Below, piece after piece: positions 19,836 through 31,412 of a stretch of 64,000 bases of DNA. Made by a program: the position numbers and the translations under genes. The number at the start of each line of letters is the position of its first letter. The first letter of the stretch is position 1. This DNA is from Brachypodium distachyon (Eukaryota > Streptophyta > Magnoliopsida > Poales > Poaceae): positions 56,219,355 through 56,283,354 of the forward strand of contig NC_016131.3 of assembly GCF_000005505.3 (NCBI RefSeq), in the 5' to 3' direction. The notes beneath the pieces were generated by a model that was not told the DNA's origin, did not search any database, and saw only the letters and a program-made list of their open reading frames with translations.

Positions 19836-20289
19836 AATTAGAACTTCAATTGTTTGTTACTCTCTTTTTTCCATGTATACTCTACTTTACTGGATTATTG
19901 AACATTGGTTTCAAATTTCATGAAAGTAACGCAAATTTGAACTATACTTTTCTTATGTCTTCCCTACAGGTTTTTGGGACGGTTTATGAGCGTTCAGTTT
20001 TTGGCTTAGGGCTTGATCGATATATCCCTGGCTCCACCACGGCCTCACACCGGACAGGCCTTCGACCGTGACACACGTACCTCCGCTGCAACAGAGCCCC
20101 ACACTAGCAAGCACTTGGACACAACCACGATACACAGACTCAGACATGGACATACATACACAGTTTGACCCTGACGTCGAGTGGTACGTTTCAGACGGTC
20201 AGGATTGTTAGAGCTGCTTCTCACAGCTCCAGTTCTTCAACCTCACGAACACAAGGGTGAAATAATACTTCGCTTTGTATCCCGGAAAT
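19836..20289. other. Unrecognised spacer
   Basis: Follows the end of the A-unit homology. A plus-strand open stretch at about 20030-20210 has no recognisable similarity. Confidence 0.4.
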
Positions 20290-21335
20290 TTAGAGTCCCG
20301 ACCCTCGCGTCGTCCCTCTCGCAGGCGACTCGGGGGGCTTAATTAACCTAGCACCGCCGCCGCCACCCTCCCCTCCCCCCTCCTCCCCTTGCCGCCACCT
20401 AAGGCTACCTCCGGCCAAGCCTTGGCCGTGGCTGATGACGGCGGCGGCGAGGAATCGGACCCTCATCCACATGCGAAGCTCTCGCGACAGCTTCCTACGG
20501 CGGCGTTTTTCTGAGTCGGCGTCGACACGATGATTTTCGGCCAGATCCGCCGGTCCCTCCACTGGATCTAGCGTCTGCCGGCATGGATCCAGCTCGGATG
20601 CCGTTGCCCCGCCCGCCTGCTCAACGCCTGTCGTCCCCATTGCCCTCTTCCCCTGGACGTCCTGCTCCGCCTCGAACCTCCATCGTTCCCCTGCCCATCG
20701 TCATTGCTGTTGGCCTACACCAAGCCTGCTGCCCCAGATCCGCCACGCGTGCGGCTCGTCGGGCCCTCCATGGTGCCGGTGCCGGTCCCCTATGCCGCTC
20801 CGCCATGTTGCGGTTTTGCTGGCCGCTCCAAGGCGCAGCGCAGGTCCCCTGCCCCAGCTTCACACGTGCATGATTAGCATCGCATGGATCCGCCTCTCCG
20901 TCGCCTACCCCGATCGTTCGGCTGCCACCCTACTGTGTTGCCATGGACCCGGCTCCATGTCGCCTCCACGGCGTGCACCTACAACCCTGCTGCTGCAGGT
21001 TCGCCATCGTCTGACAGCCGTCGCTGTTTTCGACTCCACCTCCCACCTCCGTCGCGCCCCTCAGGTTTGCGCTGGCGACATCCCAAGCTGCTCCATCCCT
21101 CGTCCCAGCTCCTCCTATCCCCCGGCCAGATCGAGGCGGCCCATGATCCTCGGACAGACAAGGGAGGAGCTCCACTGCCACCCACCCACTTCCAGATGCA
21201 TCCGCCCATCCTCCTCATTCATCCGCCACTCATCCCCTCAGATTCTACATGCCTTTGCCGTGCTACATGCTGATCCTACATGTATAAATAGAAGGCAAAG
21301 CCAGCAAACTAACTCTATGCATGCTTAGCTAACAA
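20290..21335. other. GC-rich region, possible retroelement 5' or promoter-like segment
   Basis: Strongly GC-rich DNA with many CCGCC/CTCC words and overlapping Pro/Arg/Ser-rich frames on both strands that look like composition artefacts. It passes at 21280-21290 into a TATAAATA followed by AAC/CTA-rich leader-like sequence. It could be the 5' region of a LINE or LTR element or a captured gene promoter. No protein family was recognised. Confidence 0.35.
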
Positions 21336-21695
21336 CTCCACGTCCTATCCAAGACTATTCCTATCCATGCACGCAGCAGATTATTCCTATCCAAGACTCC
21401 ATCGGCTAACAACCTCCAACGGAAGCTAACTACTACTATACATGCATCGATATCTACTTTATCGATCGGCATGCAGACCTCCAGCTAACTTTCACGCATG
21501 TTGCCGGCCGTATATCACGGCGTTGCTGCATCGCACAGCACCGGCACCTTCGTTTCATACCTGACATGCCTGCAGCTTCACGCCACCGGTATCTCGCCTG
21601 CTCGCCACATCGCGCAGCGTCGCTGACATCTCACCGCGTCGCATCACACGATGACTTTGGCATCTTGCCTCCTTGTTGCATCGCATGACATCAAG
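21336..21695. other. Unrecognised AC-rich DNA
   Basis: Continues from the TATA-containing segment and runs to the direct repeat at 21696. No domain or terminal repeat seen. Confidence 0.4.
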
Positions 21696-21875
21696 CATCT
21701 CACGTCGCATGTCACGGTTGAAGACTTCATTGGCTCCGTACGTCTCACACGTACACCATGCCAATCTACCATGCACCTAACTACATGCATACGAAAATAA
21801 AAAAAACAAGCAGATACAAATCAAGATTAAGGCTAACAAGGACGATCTCCCATCACAAGGAGTCAAGGAGATCGG
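21696..21875 (+). repeat. Left flanking direct repeat of the second CACTA insert
   Basis: 180 bp starting CATCTCACGTCGCATGTCACG and ending GAGATCGG, immediately before the CACTA-derived sequence. A diverged copy with a deletion of about 31 bp starts directly after the CACTA terminus at 24116. Confidence 0.85.
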
Positions 21876-24115
21876 TCTCGGAACCATTAATCCGAGCACC
21901 GTTCCCAGCCTACCTCACCTGAAGGCTACTTCCATGAGCTCGAGTGCTAGTATACGCAGTCGGCCAGGTGCACGGCAGTTCTCACAGTAGGTTAGTTGTT
22001 CTTCATTCACCATCTCGTGTCTTTTCGCATTTCATTGTAACGACAATGAACTTGTAATGGCATTGCAGGAGGTGGAGGGTATGGTGGCGGCTCAGGTGCA
22101 GGCTCAGATGGAGGCTCAGAGGCAGGATCAGGATGCTCAGATCCAGGCTCAGGTGGCGGCTCAGGTCCAGGCTCAGATGGCTCAGATGCAGGCCGCACTG
22201 AGGGATCAGTACAACCACCTTAGGGTATGTTTACCGCACATAATAGCCAAGAAAAGCATGGTATTAGTTTCGTAACTACAACTCTTTGTCTTTTCAATAT
22301 GCAGCCGTACCTCGCTGCCACCTCTCAAGTTCCGCCTATAGCACCACCGCCGTTCGACTTGGCGTTTGTCAATCTCCGGATTGAGCATGCTCCACAGGCT
22401 CCGGTGAGTTCACTCGAAACATTTCAATCTCCATTCATGATTTTTCTTGCTTTCTTTGAGGGTTGGGGTCAATGCCTAATCATTTGTGCAACAACATCAA
22501 TCCGGCCGTGGCTCGAACGACCCTTCTTCACACGCAAGCCTTGCCGGAGGCAACCCTCTTGGCCAGTCACCTGCTCCTGGGCACTGACTCGGGTAAGTTG
22601 CCACAAACTTGTCTCATCTCGAGGTCCATTGTTTTGAAAACTTACTTTCTTCACACGTAGAACTGCATAACATAGCATCACATAGTGACATAGATCCCAT
22701 TTTAGAGCCAAGAGGGCTCACTTGGCTCCAAAATGGTGGCCCAGTGGCATTTTTGGGCATTTGGCTCATTTGGCTCCAAAAATGGCACTAAGGCACCATT
22801 TTTGCTCAAAAATGATTCCATGGTGGCATAATGTAGCCAAATGGCTCGTTTTTAACCCAAGATGGTGCATTGTCGGCATTTTTGGGCCATTTGCTCATTT
22901 TATGCGACCATGGCACCATCTTGAAATCAAATGAGCCATAATGACTCCAAAATGGTGCCTTGAAGCCATTTATGGCTCATTTGGTTTCAAAATGGTGCCT
23001 TGGTGGCATTTCTGGGCCAATTGGCTCATTTATGGGACCATTGCTCCATTTTTGAGCCAAATGGCTAAGTTCCGCTTCAAATACTACAATTGTCACTTCA
23101 ATACCTTTATTTCTATCTAATTATGCAATTCCAACTCTATTTCATAGGTTTCTACTGGTGCAATGGGTGGTGGATGTTGAAGGTGCCCGAGTCACCTTCT
23201 TTTCATGTATGAACACTTGTAATATGTTCCTACCATGTGATGAACACTTGTAATACTTTTGTTGTGAGATATGTGATGTTTTCGGACTTTCATGAGATGT
23301 TTATATGCTTGTGATGTGAATGCTATATGTGGATGCGTCTATGATTTTGTGTGGATGTATTGTTGTGATGTGTCTGAATATATATCTGTATATGTGCTGT
23401 CAAAATATTTCTAATTGTTGCGATAAAAAAATAAAAAAAACCCTTTGCAGACGGCCACAGTCCTAGCCGCCGGCAAAGGCTGAGCACGGGCATGCACCAG
23501 ATCGTGCCGCGTGTCAGCCTTTGCCGGCGGCATTTTCGCCGGCCGCCAGAAAAGACCGACAGGGGGGCCACGACCTGGCACGCGTGGCCGGCTCACGGCG
23601 TGCCACGTGTCGTGCCTTTGCCGGCAGCGTTTTACCTGGCCGCCGGCAAAGGCCGACAGGGGGGCCACACCGTGGCACACGTGGCCGGCTTGCGGCGTGC
23701 CACGTGCCCGCCCTTTGCCCACGGCATTTTAGCTGGCCGCCGGCAAAGGCGCCGACACGTGGGCCTGGCCCACGCCCACGCGTGGCCGGCCCGGAAGAAG
23801 CCACGTGTCAGGCTTTTGCCGGCGGCTTTTTCCCTGGCCGCCGGCAGAGGCCCGACATGTGGGCCCAGCCATTAACGGCACCACCGGCCGTGAGCTCCTT
23901 TTCTTTGCCGGAGGACGTTATTTCGGCCGCCGGCAAAGGCTTCGCCGACGGACCCGTGCGAAAGCCGCCGGCAAAGAATCCTTTGCCGGTGGATCTCGGT
24001 GCCGATGGGCTTTGTCGGCGGCCCCGAAAAAAGCCGCCGGCAAAGGCTTTGCCAGAGGCAAAGGTGCCTTTGCCGGCCGCCCCTGGCCTCCGGCAAAGCC
24101 GGTTTCTCCCGTAGT
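21876..24115 (+). mobile_element. 5'-truncated CACTA element, same family as the 5.9-13.4 kb copy
   Basis: Begins abruptly inside the gene 2 remnant (GGAACCATTAATCC...) and follows the larger element colinearly: the Gln/Ala-repeat exon with AAQVQAQM (22072-22215), the next exon (22305-22400), a last exon ending near 22600, a shortened palindrome array (22700-23060), the AT-rich 3' region and the GCCGGCAAAG subterminal array (23440-24115). The right terminus reads CTCCCGTAGT followed by C instead of G, so its last base is changed or replaced. It has no left terminus and no coding capacity for a transposase. Confidence 0.85.
23440..24115. repeat. Subterminal GCCGGCAAAG array of the second CACTA element
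   Basis: About twenty copies of CTTTGCCGGCGGC or its complement, alternating with GGCACACGTGGCCGGC-type spacers, with longer and more regular spacing than the array at 12944-13397. It ends at the terminus at 24115. Confidence 0.8.
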
Positions 24116-24264
24116 CATCTCGCCTCGCATGTCACGGTTGAAGACTTCATTGGCTTCATACGTCTCACACTTACACCATGCCACTCTACCATGCACCTAA
24201 CTACAAGCAGATACAAATCAAGATTAAGGCTAAGAAGGATGATCTCCCATCATTAGGAGATCGG
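24116..24264 (+). repeat. Right flanking direct repeat of the second CACTA insert
   Basis: 149 bp, beginning CATCTCGCCTCGCATGTCACG exactly at the CACTA end and finishing GGAGATCGG. It matches 21696-21875 apart from scattered substitutions and one deletion. Confidence 0.85.
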
Positions 24265-24859
24265 TGCACTGCAACGATAGTACTGTCTGTTGGATGCTAA
24301 TCCATCGCACAACCACAGCCGGTCGGAGACGCCGGTTCTTACTTTGCTAGTCTTTTGTCGTGCAGCGCAAGTTGTCGTCTGTGCTACGTGGGTGCGTATC
24401 AGCCATCTTCCGTTTGCATGTCTTCCCTCTGGAAAGCTCTGCTGTTTTTTTTCCTTTGTCGGTCTCTTGGCGTGTGTCTCAAGTCGTCGCTCTATTTGTG
24501 ATGTGTGCTACGTGGTGGTTCCTCTCCTTGTGTGAGCGTCGTTGTGTGTCTTTGCGTTGTTATGGACTCTGGAGGCTATAAATACCTAGGCCTCCGTCCG
24601 GACCGAGCGACTTTGGTTGGTGCGGCAGGCGGAGGGGATGCTGCGGGAGGCGTTGTTTTTTGGTGTACGTAGCCAGTTTATCTCTGTTGCGGCTTGATGG
24701 TCGTCGCGCTCGCTTCGTCCTGCCGCGGCATGGTTGGTGGGGTTGTGCCGGCTGCGCGGCAGAAATCCTGCCACGGATCTGGGATCGTCGCAGCAACGAG
24801 AACGGCAGAAAAAGAACAAAAAAACAAAGAGCTTTTACATCCAGCATCCCATTGAGGCG
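24265..24859. other. Unrecognised DNA
   Basis: Mixed-composition sequence with a TATAAATA at about 24576-24585 and no supported gene. Confidence 0.35.
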
Positions 24860-25775
24860 TCGTTATAGATGGCATTATATTGCGAGTTGAACTATGTGTG
24901 GACTCTGATTGGGTCGAAATTCAAAAAACGAAAAAAGAATAACGGAAAAGGAAATTGTTGGCTGGTCCCAGTCCATGCCAGCGTCGTCATCAGCCTCGCC
25001 GGCCACCTACTGGCCGTCGCCACCTTTGTCGTTGTTGGTGTCCCAACTGAACTCCCCGTCATCGTCGTCGGTAGTGTGGCTCAGACGGGCACCGGCGTCG
25101 CCATCTGTCATCGCCTCCTGGTCCAGGCGGGACCAATCAAGGGCCTCTCATTGGCGGTACAGTCGGCGTACTTCGGGTTCTTGGGGGCCGGCCGCGAGTG
25201 ACCGCTGCACGCGCCTCCTCCGCCCACGCAGGATCTTCATCAGCGGGCTCCTCCTTGACGACCGGATGGGCACGGTGGCCCACACGCGCTCCGGCGTGCG
25301 CTCGCGGATGAAGATGCCACCCGCGTGTCGAGTCGCAGCCATGCGTGCGCGGCGGCGGGGACCCCATGATCGATGGCGTCGATACGCAGAGGGGCGGTTT
25401 CGCAGGTGAGGGGGCCCGGGGTGCCGCGCTACATGTGCGGCATGACGGTGTCCCGGCATGCTCCAAAACGTCATGGTTGCGTGTGTGCGTCAGTGCGGCG
25501 AGGCGGTGTGGTCGCGCGACTATGCGGATTCCCATTGCCGCCGTAATTGGGAACCGTCGCCTGAAGGGACGCATATATGCATATGCTGCGCCTGCATGCA
25601 TGGAACCCTGCGTCTGGCGTGACGCGGCGCTGACCCGTGCCGTCTTGGGGAACCGGCGCATCGCGTTGACTTTACGTTGCTGACGCCGCCCAATCGCGCG
25701 GCGAGTCGTAAGTGCGAGGGAGAAGACGGCCACCACGTCGAGTTCTCTGACAGGTGATCGACGTCGGTGCACCAA
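24860..25775 (-). pseudogene. Degenerate coding-like region, family not identified
   Basis: The minus strand is open for 212 codons from 25775 to 25137 and contains VKEEPADEDPAWAEEARAA, followed in another frame by LRRLYRQ-like text and, after stops, a Asp/Glu-rich end (DDDDGEFSWDTNNDKGGDG). The acidic, VKEEP-containing style resembles transposon-associated hypothetical proteins annotated in grasses, but I cannot name a family. Stops and frame changes suggest it is not functional. The GC-rich composition also creates long chance frames, so confidence is low. Confidence 0.3.
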
Positions 25776-28000
25776 ATAAGTGGGCTTGGGCCCCGTCTCG
25801 AGTTTTGGAACGCAAGATGTGGAAAAACGCAGGAATGCCTAAAATATAAGGTGAATCGAAACCATACGGCTTGATCGACGATTTGAAGGAACGGGGAATT
25901 TGTTGGGCACCTTTCGTACAAAATTCTTATGAATATTCTTTGTCCCGTACGGGACCTAATTGCATTGTGTGCCATCTGTATCGTGTAAGAATACTCCATG
26001 TTTGTTAGAGCGTCCAGTGCAGTTCTCTGGATTCGGGAGGCGTTGGGAAAATGTGTTCGGGGTGATCACTACGAGCAAGAGACCACTAGTTTTCATGCGG
26101 CTCCAAGGGAAGCTAATATGTTTACAAAGGTGCACTCAAACTTTGATCTGCACAGTCGCACAGAGCAAACTAGGACAGGCAGGGAGCTCCTGCGACAAAA
26201 CTTTGAGAAGCCCTCTGCGGACAAAAATAAAACTAGGAAAAGATAAACAAAAGGCCATACATGTATAGTAGGAGAGCAGGAGCCCAGCCCAACTTGAGCC
26301 AGGACGCTGTCCTACCTTTTTTTTTCCTTTTTTCTGTGGCGAGGCTATTTTTATCTTTTTTTAGGAACAAGGCTATTTTTATCCCACGTAACAACGACCG
26401 ACCTGGCATGCTTCCGGCAAAACGGGCCGAGGCCCAACCCAACTTGGAGAGCACCAGAGCAGCCCAGCTGCACTTCTTCTTTTTGTTTCCCTCTGTGTAA
26501 CTGACGGTTGGCTCCACCTGTCAGCATCGCCTGATCCTATTTGGTCCAGAACGCGAGCGGCATCTGGCATTGTCCAGAGCTTGTCCACGAACCGCCGCCT
26601 CGCGCCTCCATGGCCAGCTTCCATATCTCGAAGAGACGACTTGTCCGGCAGATCGATTTGAGGAGTCCCTGCGAATATCCGTGCCGAAGGAATGGTCTCG
26701 GAAGGCTCTGTAATGAATTATGGTGAAGCGACTTCCCCAAATCTTCCCCAAGTCGGCGGCGGCCACCGCCGCGAGCCAATCTCCTTCCTCGTGGAGTAGA
26801 AATCCATATTCACCCTAAGGAGAGATGATCCTCTACGACCCAGCGTCCCCGAAAAGCCCCTCTACAAGTCCCCGAGTGCCATTAGCCTCTCCCGCCATGA
26901 AGCCCTGCCTCGGACGCCGCTCGGTGTCGATGACGACCCTGCACCAGTGTTCCGACCCTTACGTTGCGTTCATGGTCAGGTCCGCGTTAGTTTTCTCGCT
27001 TCACCTTTAGTGTGAAATTGCTTGTCGCTTTGACTCGAAAGGACGGTTCAGTGTGAAATTAAGCAATGATAAATATAGTGCTGCCAATGCTCTGATCATG
27101 GCTACAGGGTATCTGAGATGCATCCACATTTAATCTTTAGAGCACGCCTGCCAGGAGCTCCTCTGATGCTTCCTAACAAAAAGAAGCATCGGACGGTTAG
27201 TGGACCCGACTGACAGGGCTGATAGGAGTTCCCCTGACGCTTTTTGTTGCAAAAGCGTTAGAATTATGATGGGCCTGCTGAAAGCGCATCTAGTTACAAC
27301 TTTTGACGTATCTTGATGAAAAACACGCCAGAGGAAGCCTGCTGCTTCAATCTTGTGTGAGTTTAACCGTTTTTGCTCGTGCACGCGCCCTTAATTTGGC
27401 GGGCTGATTGATTGGTTTCTGTTCCCACTAAATTTGGAATGCTTATATATACTTTATATCATCTTAAGATCTCTACCTCTATCTCTCCGGCCAAATTAAT
27501 CGATCTCATATTCTCATCTCCCGCGCCAAGATATCTATTAGTGGTGATTCATACCAAAACACGTTCATAGCGGAGGAAAAGGCAGGAAGCAGAAGGCCTA
27601 AGTCCCTCTCGAATGAGAGGTAGGGGATCGTGGACGTCATCATGGGAAGAAGAGACGAAGGATTGTCGTTAGAAACGTTGTGGTTACTTGTCGGCCTTGT
27701 ATGAGACATGGGATGTTAAATCCTAGCTTATGATTGTTTAGTTAAGAAATTATCATTGATATTTCATTTTCATACATTATAACCTATTGTATGGTTGTGT
27801 AACTATTCATCACAGCAAAGAGCCATAGATTCTGGCCAACCCCAAAATTATATTCGTATTGGTTAAATTTGATCAATTTCTGGCAACGGTATTCAGGATG
27901 TACCTATCATGTGAAAAAAAATATGCGGGAAGCAATCTATCATTAGTGTTATCCCGATTATCCAAATATAAACGACTAGGAAAGTAAAATAGGTACTTAC
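25776..28000. other. Unrecognised, low-repeat DNA between the VKEEP region and locus B
   Basis: No intact gene or terminal-repeat element was found. A plus-strand stretch at 26540-27010 (several short Ser/Pro/Arg-rich frames with CFxP-like text) has exon-like GC content but no recognised domain. From about 27985 (GTACTTACAAAAAG) the sequence joins the conserved thionin 3' flank. Confidence 0.35.
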
Positions 28001-28255
28001 AAAAAGGAACACTGACGTGAAAAAGAAAAACTGAAATTAACGTAACAGAAATTACATAGTTGTAGTATTCATATTAATTGGCCAAGGGTTACAAATATAT
28101 TCTCGTTTTGATTCTTATTGGAATAAGGAAAGAGAAACGCGTGTCCAGAAATAACATGACACACTTGCTTGGATACGATTGATAGGATCCAAGTTTATTG
28201 AACATGAAGTAGCAACAAGATCTTGGCCTTTGACATCATGCATGCACATGCATGA

Positions 28256-28859
28256 TTAAGCTGCAACGGATGCAACGGCAGCCTCATTCCCGTTACAGAG
28301 ACTCACACATTCATCGAGGCAGAGCTCCACGTTCTCTTCGCCGCGAGAAACTGGTGCGAAATAGTAGACATTATATATCTATTAGACACACACAAAAATT
28401 ACAGTTCTACATGACAGAAATTAAAACTAATTTAGAGGGATATATATATATAATATACCATGGTTCATGTTGTCACACACGGTAGAGCTACATCCGATGT
28501 TGCAGTACTTAATGGCATCTGATTCACCTGCAAGACAAAATAACTGGCCGTCAGAACTTATTTGCAAGAGAAAATAAAAGAAGTGGGAAATGAAGAGCGA
28601 GTGAGTTTTCTTTACGGGAGTCAGCGAGAAGATGCATCGAAGGATAGTCAGCTGGACATCTATTGCCACTTATGTGTATACAGCCACACCTACTTGCACA
28701 CTCTGGTCGGGTACCCCCGAGTTTACGGCAGGCGTTGTAGCAGAATCTTGACGACGTGTTTTTGCAGCAACTCTTGCCCTCTACTTGGACCTGCTCCAGA
28801 ACTAGCCCCAGTACGAGGATACAAATGATCACGCTCTTAAGACCATTGTTGCTTGCCAT
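28256..28859 (-). CDS. Leaf-type 8-cysteine thionin preproprotein (copy B, divergent)
   Basis: Exons 28859-28616, 28527-28459 and 28350-28256, of the same lengths (244, 69 and 95 nt) and phases as copy A, giving 135 residues. All eight mature Cys and the six propeptide Cys are kept. The mature peptide differs from A and C-F at nine of 45 positions (11, 19, 22, 23, 24, 25, 29, 36, 38). Four of these lie consecutively in the loop before Cys26; positions 23 and 29 gain Arg and position 38 loses Lys. Exon 2 is unchanged. The C-terminal propeptide has several substitutions, including Glu for Ala before its fifth Cys. No stop or frameshift is seen, so it looks functional. It is the most diverged member here and probably the oldest paralogue. 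Confidence 0.93.
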
Positions 28860-28955
28860 GGCTGGCCGGCTGGTTTTTATGTCTACTTGGTTTGGATGGC
28901 TGGCTGGTTTGGATGGCTAGCTTGGATTGATGGATTGCCTGAGACTGGTGGATCC

Positions 28956-28963
28956 TATTTATA
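28956..28963 (-). promoter_or_regulatory. TATA box of thionin B
   Basis: TATAAATA on the minus strand, 97 bases upstream of the start codon, with a shorter CT-rich run upstream (about 29012-29028) than in the other copies. Confidence 0.78.
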
Positions 28964-29268
28964 GAGAGATGATGGTGTGTGGGTCGTACAATAGAGTGTT
29001 GTAGGCATGCGAATCTCTCTCTCTCTCTTCGTGTGAAACGTCCTTTAACTATAATGAACATGTTTGACATTACACTGACATGGGATATAATTTATGTCGT
29101 CCTTGGAGTCCTAGCTAGCTTTTGGGAATCGCTTTGGGTGTGGTGTGGTGAGGCAAGGACCTGAATGCATAAGTACCGTGCGCACCCTCGATTCCACTCT
29201 ATTTGATGTTAGATGTGGGTTCTTATCATACGGTGTGGCAGCCGTGTTGATGTTACATAAAATAAATA

Positions 29269-29382
29269 CTCACTCCGGTTCTAAATTATTGAATCAAATT
29301 TTGCCAACATATGAATTTATCTATTCTTAAAAAGCGTCTATATAAATATAATATTTCGATAACAATTTAGGATCGGAGGGAG
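29269..29382. mobile_element. Stowaway MITE upstream of thionin B
   Basis: 114 bp, beginning CTCACTCCGG and ending CGGAGGGAG between TA dinucleotides. It is orthologous by position to the MITE upstream of A. Its ends are better preserved than those of the A copy. Confidence 0.85.
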
Positions 29383-30026
29383 TATGTGATATGGCCACCA
29401 AATTTAAGCGCAGTCTATACTCTTCATCAAAGTTTTAAAACACTGCTTACTGCAGTTTTATTATGTATTTTAATGCAATCATGAAGCTCAAAATTCTCTC
29501 CGATGAACCTATAAACCCTAGCTAGACCTTGTTTCTGTTCTGCTTGATTTATTTTTCTGCAAAATAGAAAAGGTATTTTGCTTGATGATTTGTCCGTTTC
29601 TTGGCTGAACCAATTGTGTTGGGGGGACAACATAGTTTTTCGATTATTGAAATGCCCACTGCGCGGCTGTTTAAAAATGATCTTGCTATGCGATCGAAAT
29701 GAATTAAATTAGAGATCTCATTAAATTAAGCTGCATACTTCTCACGTGACGCGATGACAAGTCCATGAGCGGGATAACGTGGCTCAGCTGCTGAGCAGAA
29801 GCACCATCGCGTGCGTGGGGTTGATCCAATCTGCGATATGATCCAGACGCCACCTGCTGCATTTCAGTTTTTTTTTTCTACTGAGATTTGTCGGTTTGGT
29901 CAAATTACCCACGAGATTAGATCCCTGTATAGTACAGCATCTTGTAGGAGTAATACTTATTTTTTTAGCACATGCAAAAGCAACACACTAATTGTTTTTT
30001 CTTCCGGGTACAGTTTGTGTTGGTTG
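29383..30026. other. Thionin-unit flanking DNA, copy B (first part)
   Basis: Matches 18680-19310 of locus A and 47208-47860 of unit C with few differences. No supported gene. Confidence 0.75.
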
Positions 30027-30273
30027 CACTACGTCACGGTAGATAATCGGCCGCATTTCAAAATGTGTCAATTTGGTTTTAAAATGCGTCAAGTTTATAT
30101 TCGTGGCATTTTAAAAGTGTTGAATATACTCGTGTTGGCAAAAGTATTTGACGCATTTTTATAGGCAAAATCTGCGATTGAAATACTAAAAGTGCGGTTA
30201 AAAACCAAAATTAACTACATTTGAGCAAAGTGCGGCTAACATAGTGCGGACAAACGTCTACCGTCAGGTAGTG
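30027..30273. mobile_element. Non-autonomous CACTA element (247 bp)
   Basis: Starts CACTACGTCACGGTAGA and ends TCTACCGTCAGGTAGTG, a 17 bp imperfect terminal inverted repeat beginning CACTA. Flanking triplets are TTG and TAG. The paralogous flank in locus A and units C-F continues through the site without it. Its interior carries repeated GCATTTTAAAA/GTGCGG words. Confidence 0.8.
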
Positions 30274-30932
30274 TAGGAGAAAAACGGGTTGGAATGAGTC
30301 CGATTTCTCTCCGTCTATCTCTCCTCCTGACATATTTTTGGCAGACAAGTAAAACCGTGCACAACCTGCATGGTTTATAGGCAAGGAGCAATGGAAATGC
30401 ATTGTAGCAAAATCACCAAAATATGTATACAGCCATACAGGGAGGCAGGAACTGGAGATGAGGGCGCGAGGGGCGATGCGGTGAGTATCAATTTTTTTTA
30501 AACCATTAGAAACACACAGCGTGAATCAGGCGCTGTCGAATTTGGAGTTTGTTCCGATGGACGATGAGCATGCGCGGCAGCCGGCGGCGAGCGTTGCTTT
30601 CCTGTGCGGCAGGCAGGCTGGCAGAGAAGGGAATACAAGAGGAAACGATCTGGAATTCTGATCGATCGATCGGTTTGGCGAGTGCTCGGCTCACTGTGGA
30701 TTCTCCTTCTGGCCCAACTGCTTTCTCTAGATGGGCTTGCTGCCTTGTTGGGCTACGGAACAGAGACAAATTAGAGTAGTGAATACTTGGTTGCTCTAAA
30801 AAAAAAATAGAGTAGTGAATACTTTAGAGGAGGCCAGGCGCTTGCTGCTCCGCAACGGGCCATCTCCCACGTTTAGTTTCGCATCGATGAACAGTACTGT
30901 GCTGAATTTATTTTATAATATGCTGTTGTAAA
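30274..30932. other. Thionin-unit flanking DNA, copy B (second part)
   Basis: Matches 47860-48360 of unit C and 62580-62990 at the right end of the array. It contains the GATCGATCGGTTTGGCGAGTG segment used below to type the unit tails. No gene supported. Confidence 0.7.
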
Positions 30933-31403
30933 GAGTAAAATACATCACTAGTCCATGAACTCGGCAAAAATGAACACTTTAGTCCATAAACTCAGAAAAC
31001 ACACACTTAAACCCTTAAACGGTGACTAATTTGTCACTTTAGTCCAAAAACGGTTCGGTGAGGTTTACACACGCCACGTGGCCGCCACGTCCGATTCGGC
31101 AAGGATCCTGGACTTCTACTCGATTTCCCAGGATTCCCGTCTAGGCGCGGCCGCCTTGCCCCTCACGGGGCGGCTCGGGCATGGTGATTTTGCAAAAAAA
31201 AGCCTGAGAAAATCGAGCAGTAGTCCGCGGTCCTACCCGAAGTTGACATGGCAGCCACATGGTGTTTTTAAGACTTGCCAGACCATTTTTGGAATAAAGT
31301 GACACGGCAGTCTCAGTTTAGGAGTTTACGTATGCGTTTTCCGAGTTCGTGAACTAAAGTGTTCATTTTTGCCGAGTTCTTGGACTAGTGCTGTATTTTA
31401 CTC
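30933..31403. mobile_element. Mutator-like MITE with 9 bp target duplication
   Basis: A 471 bp element with terminal inverted repeats of roughly 60 bp starting GAGTAAAATACA and ending TGTATTTTACTC, flanked by a perfect 9 bp direct repeat TGTTGTAAA (30924-30932 and 31404-31412). The 9 bp duplication and long TIRs identify a MULE-derived element. The interior is GC-rich (GGCGCGGCCGCC) and non-coding. Confidence 0.9.
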
Positions 31404-31412
31404 TGTTGTAAA

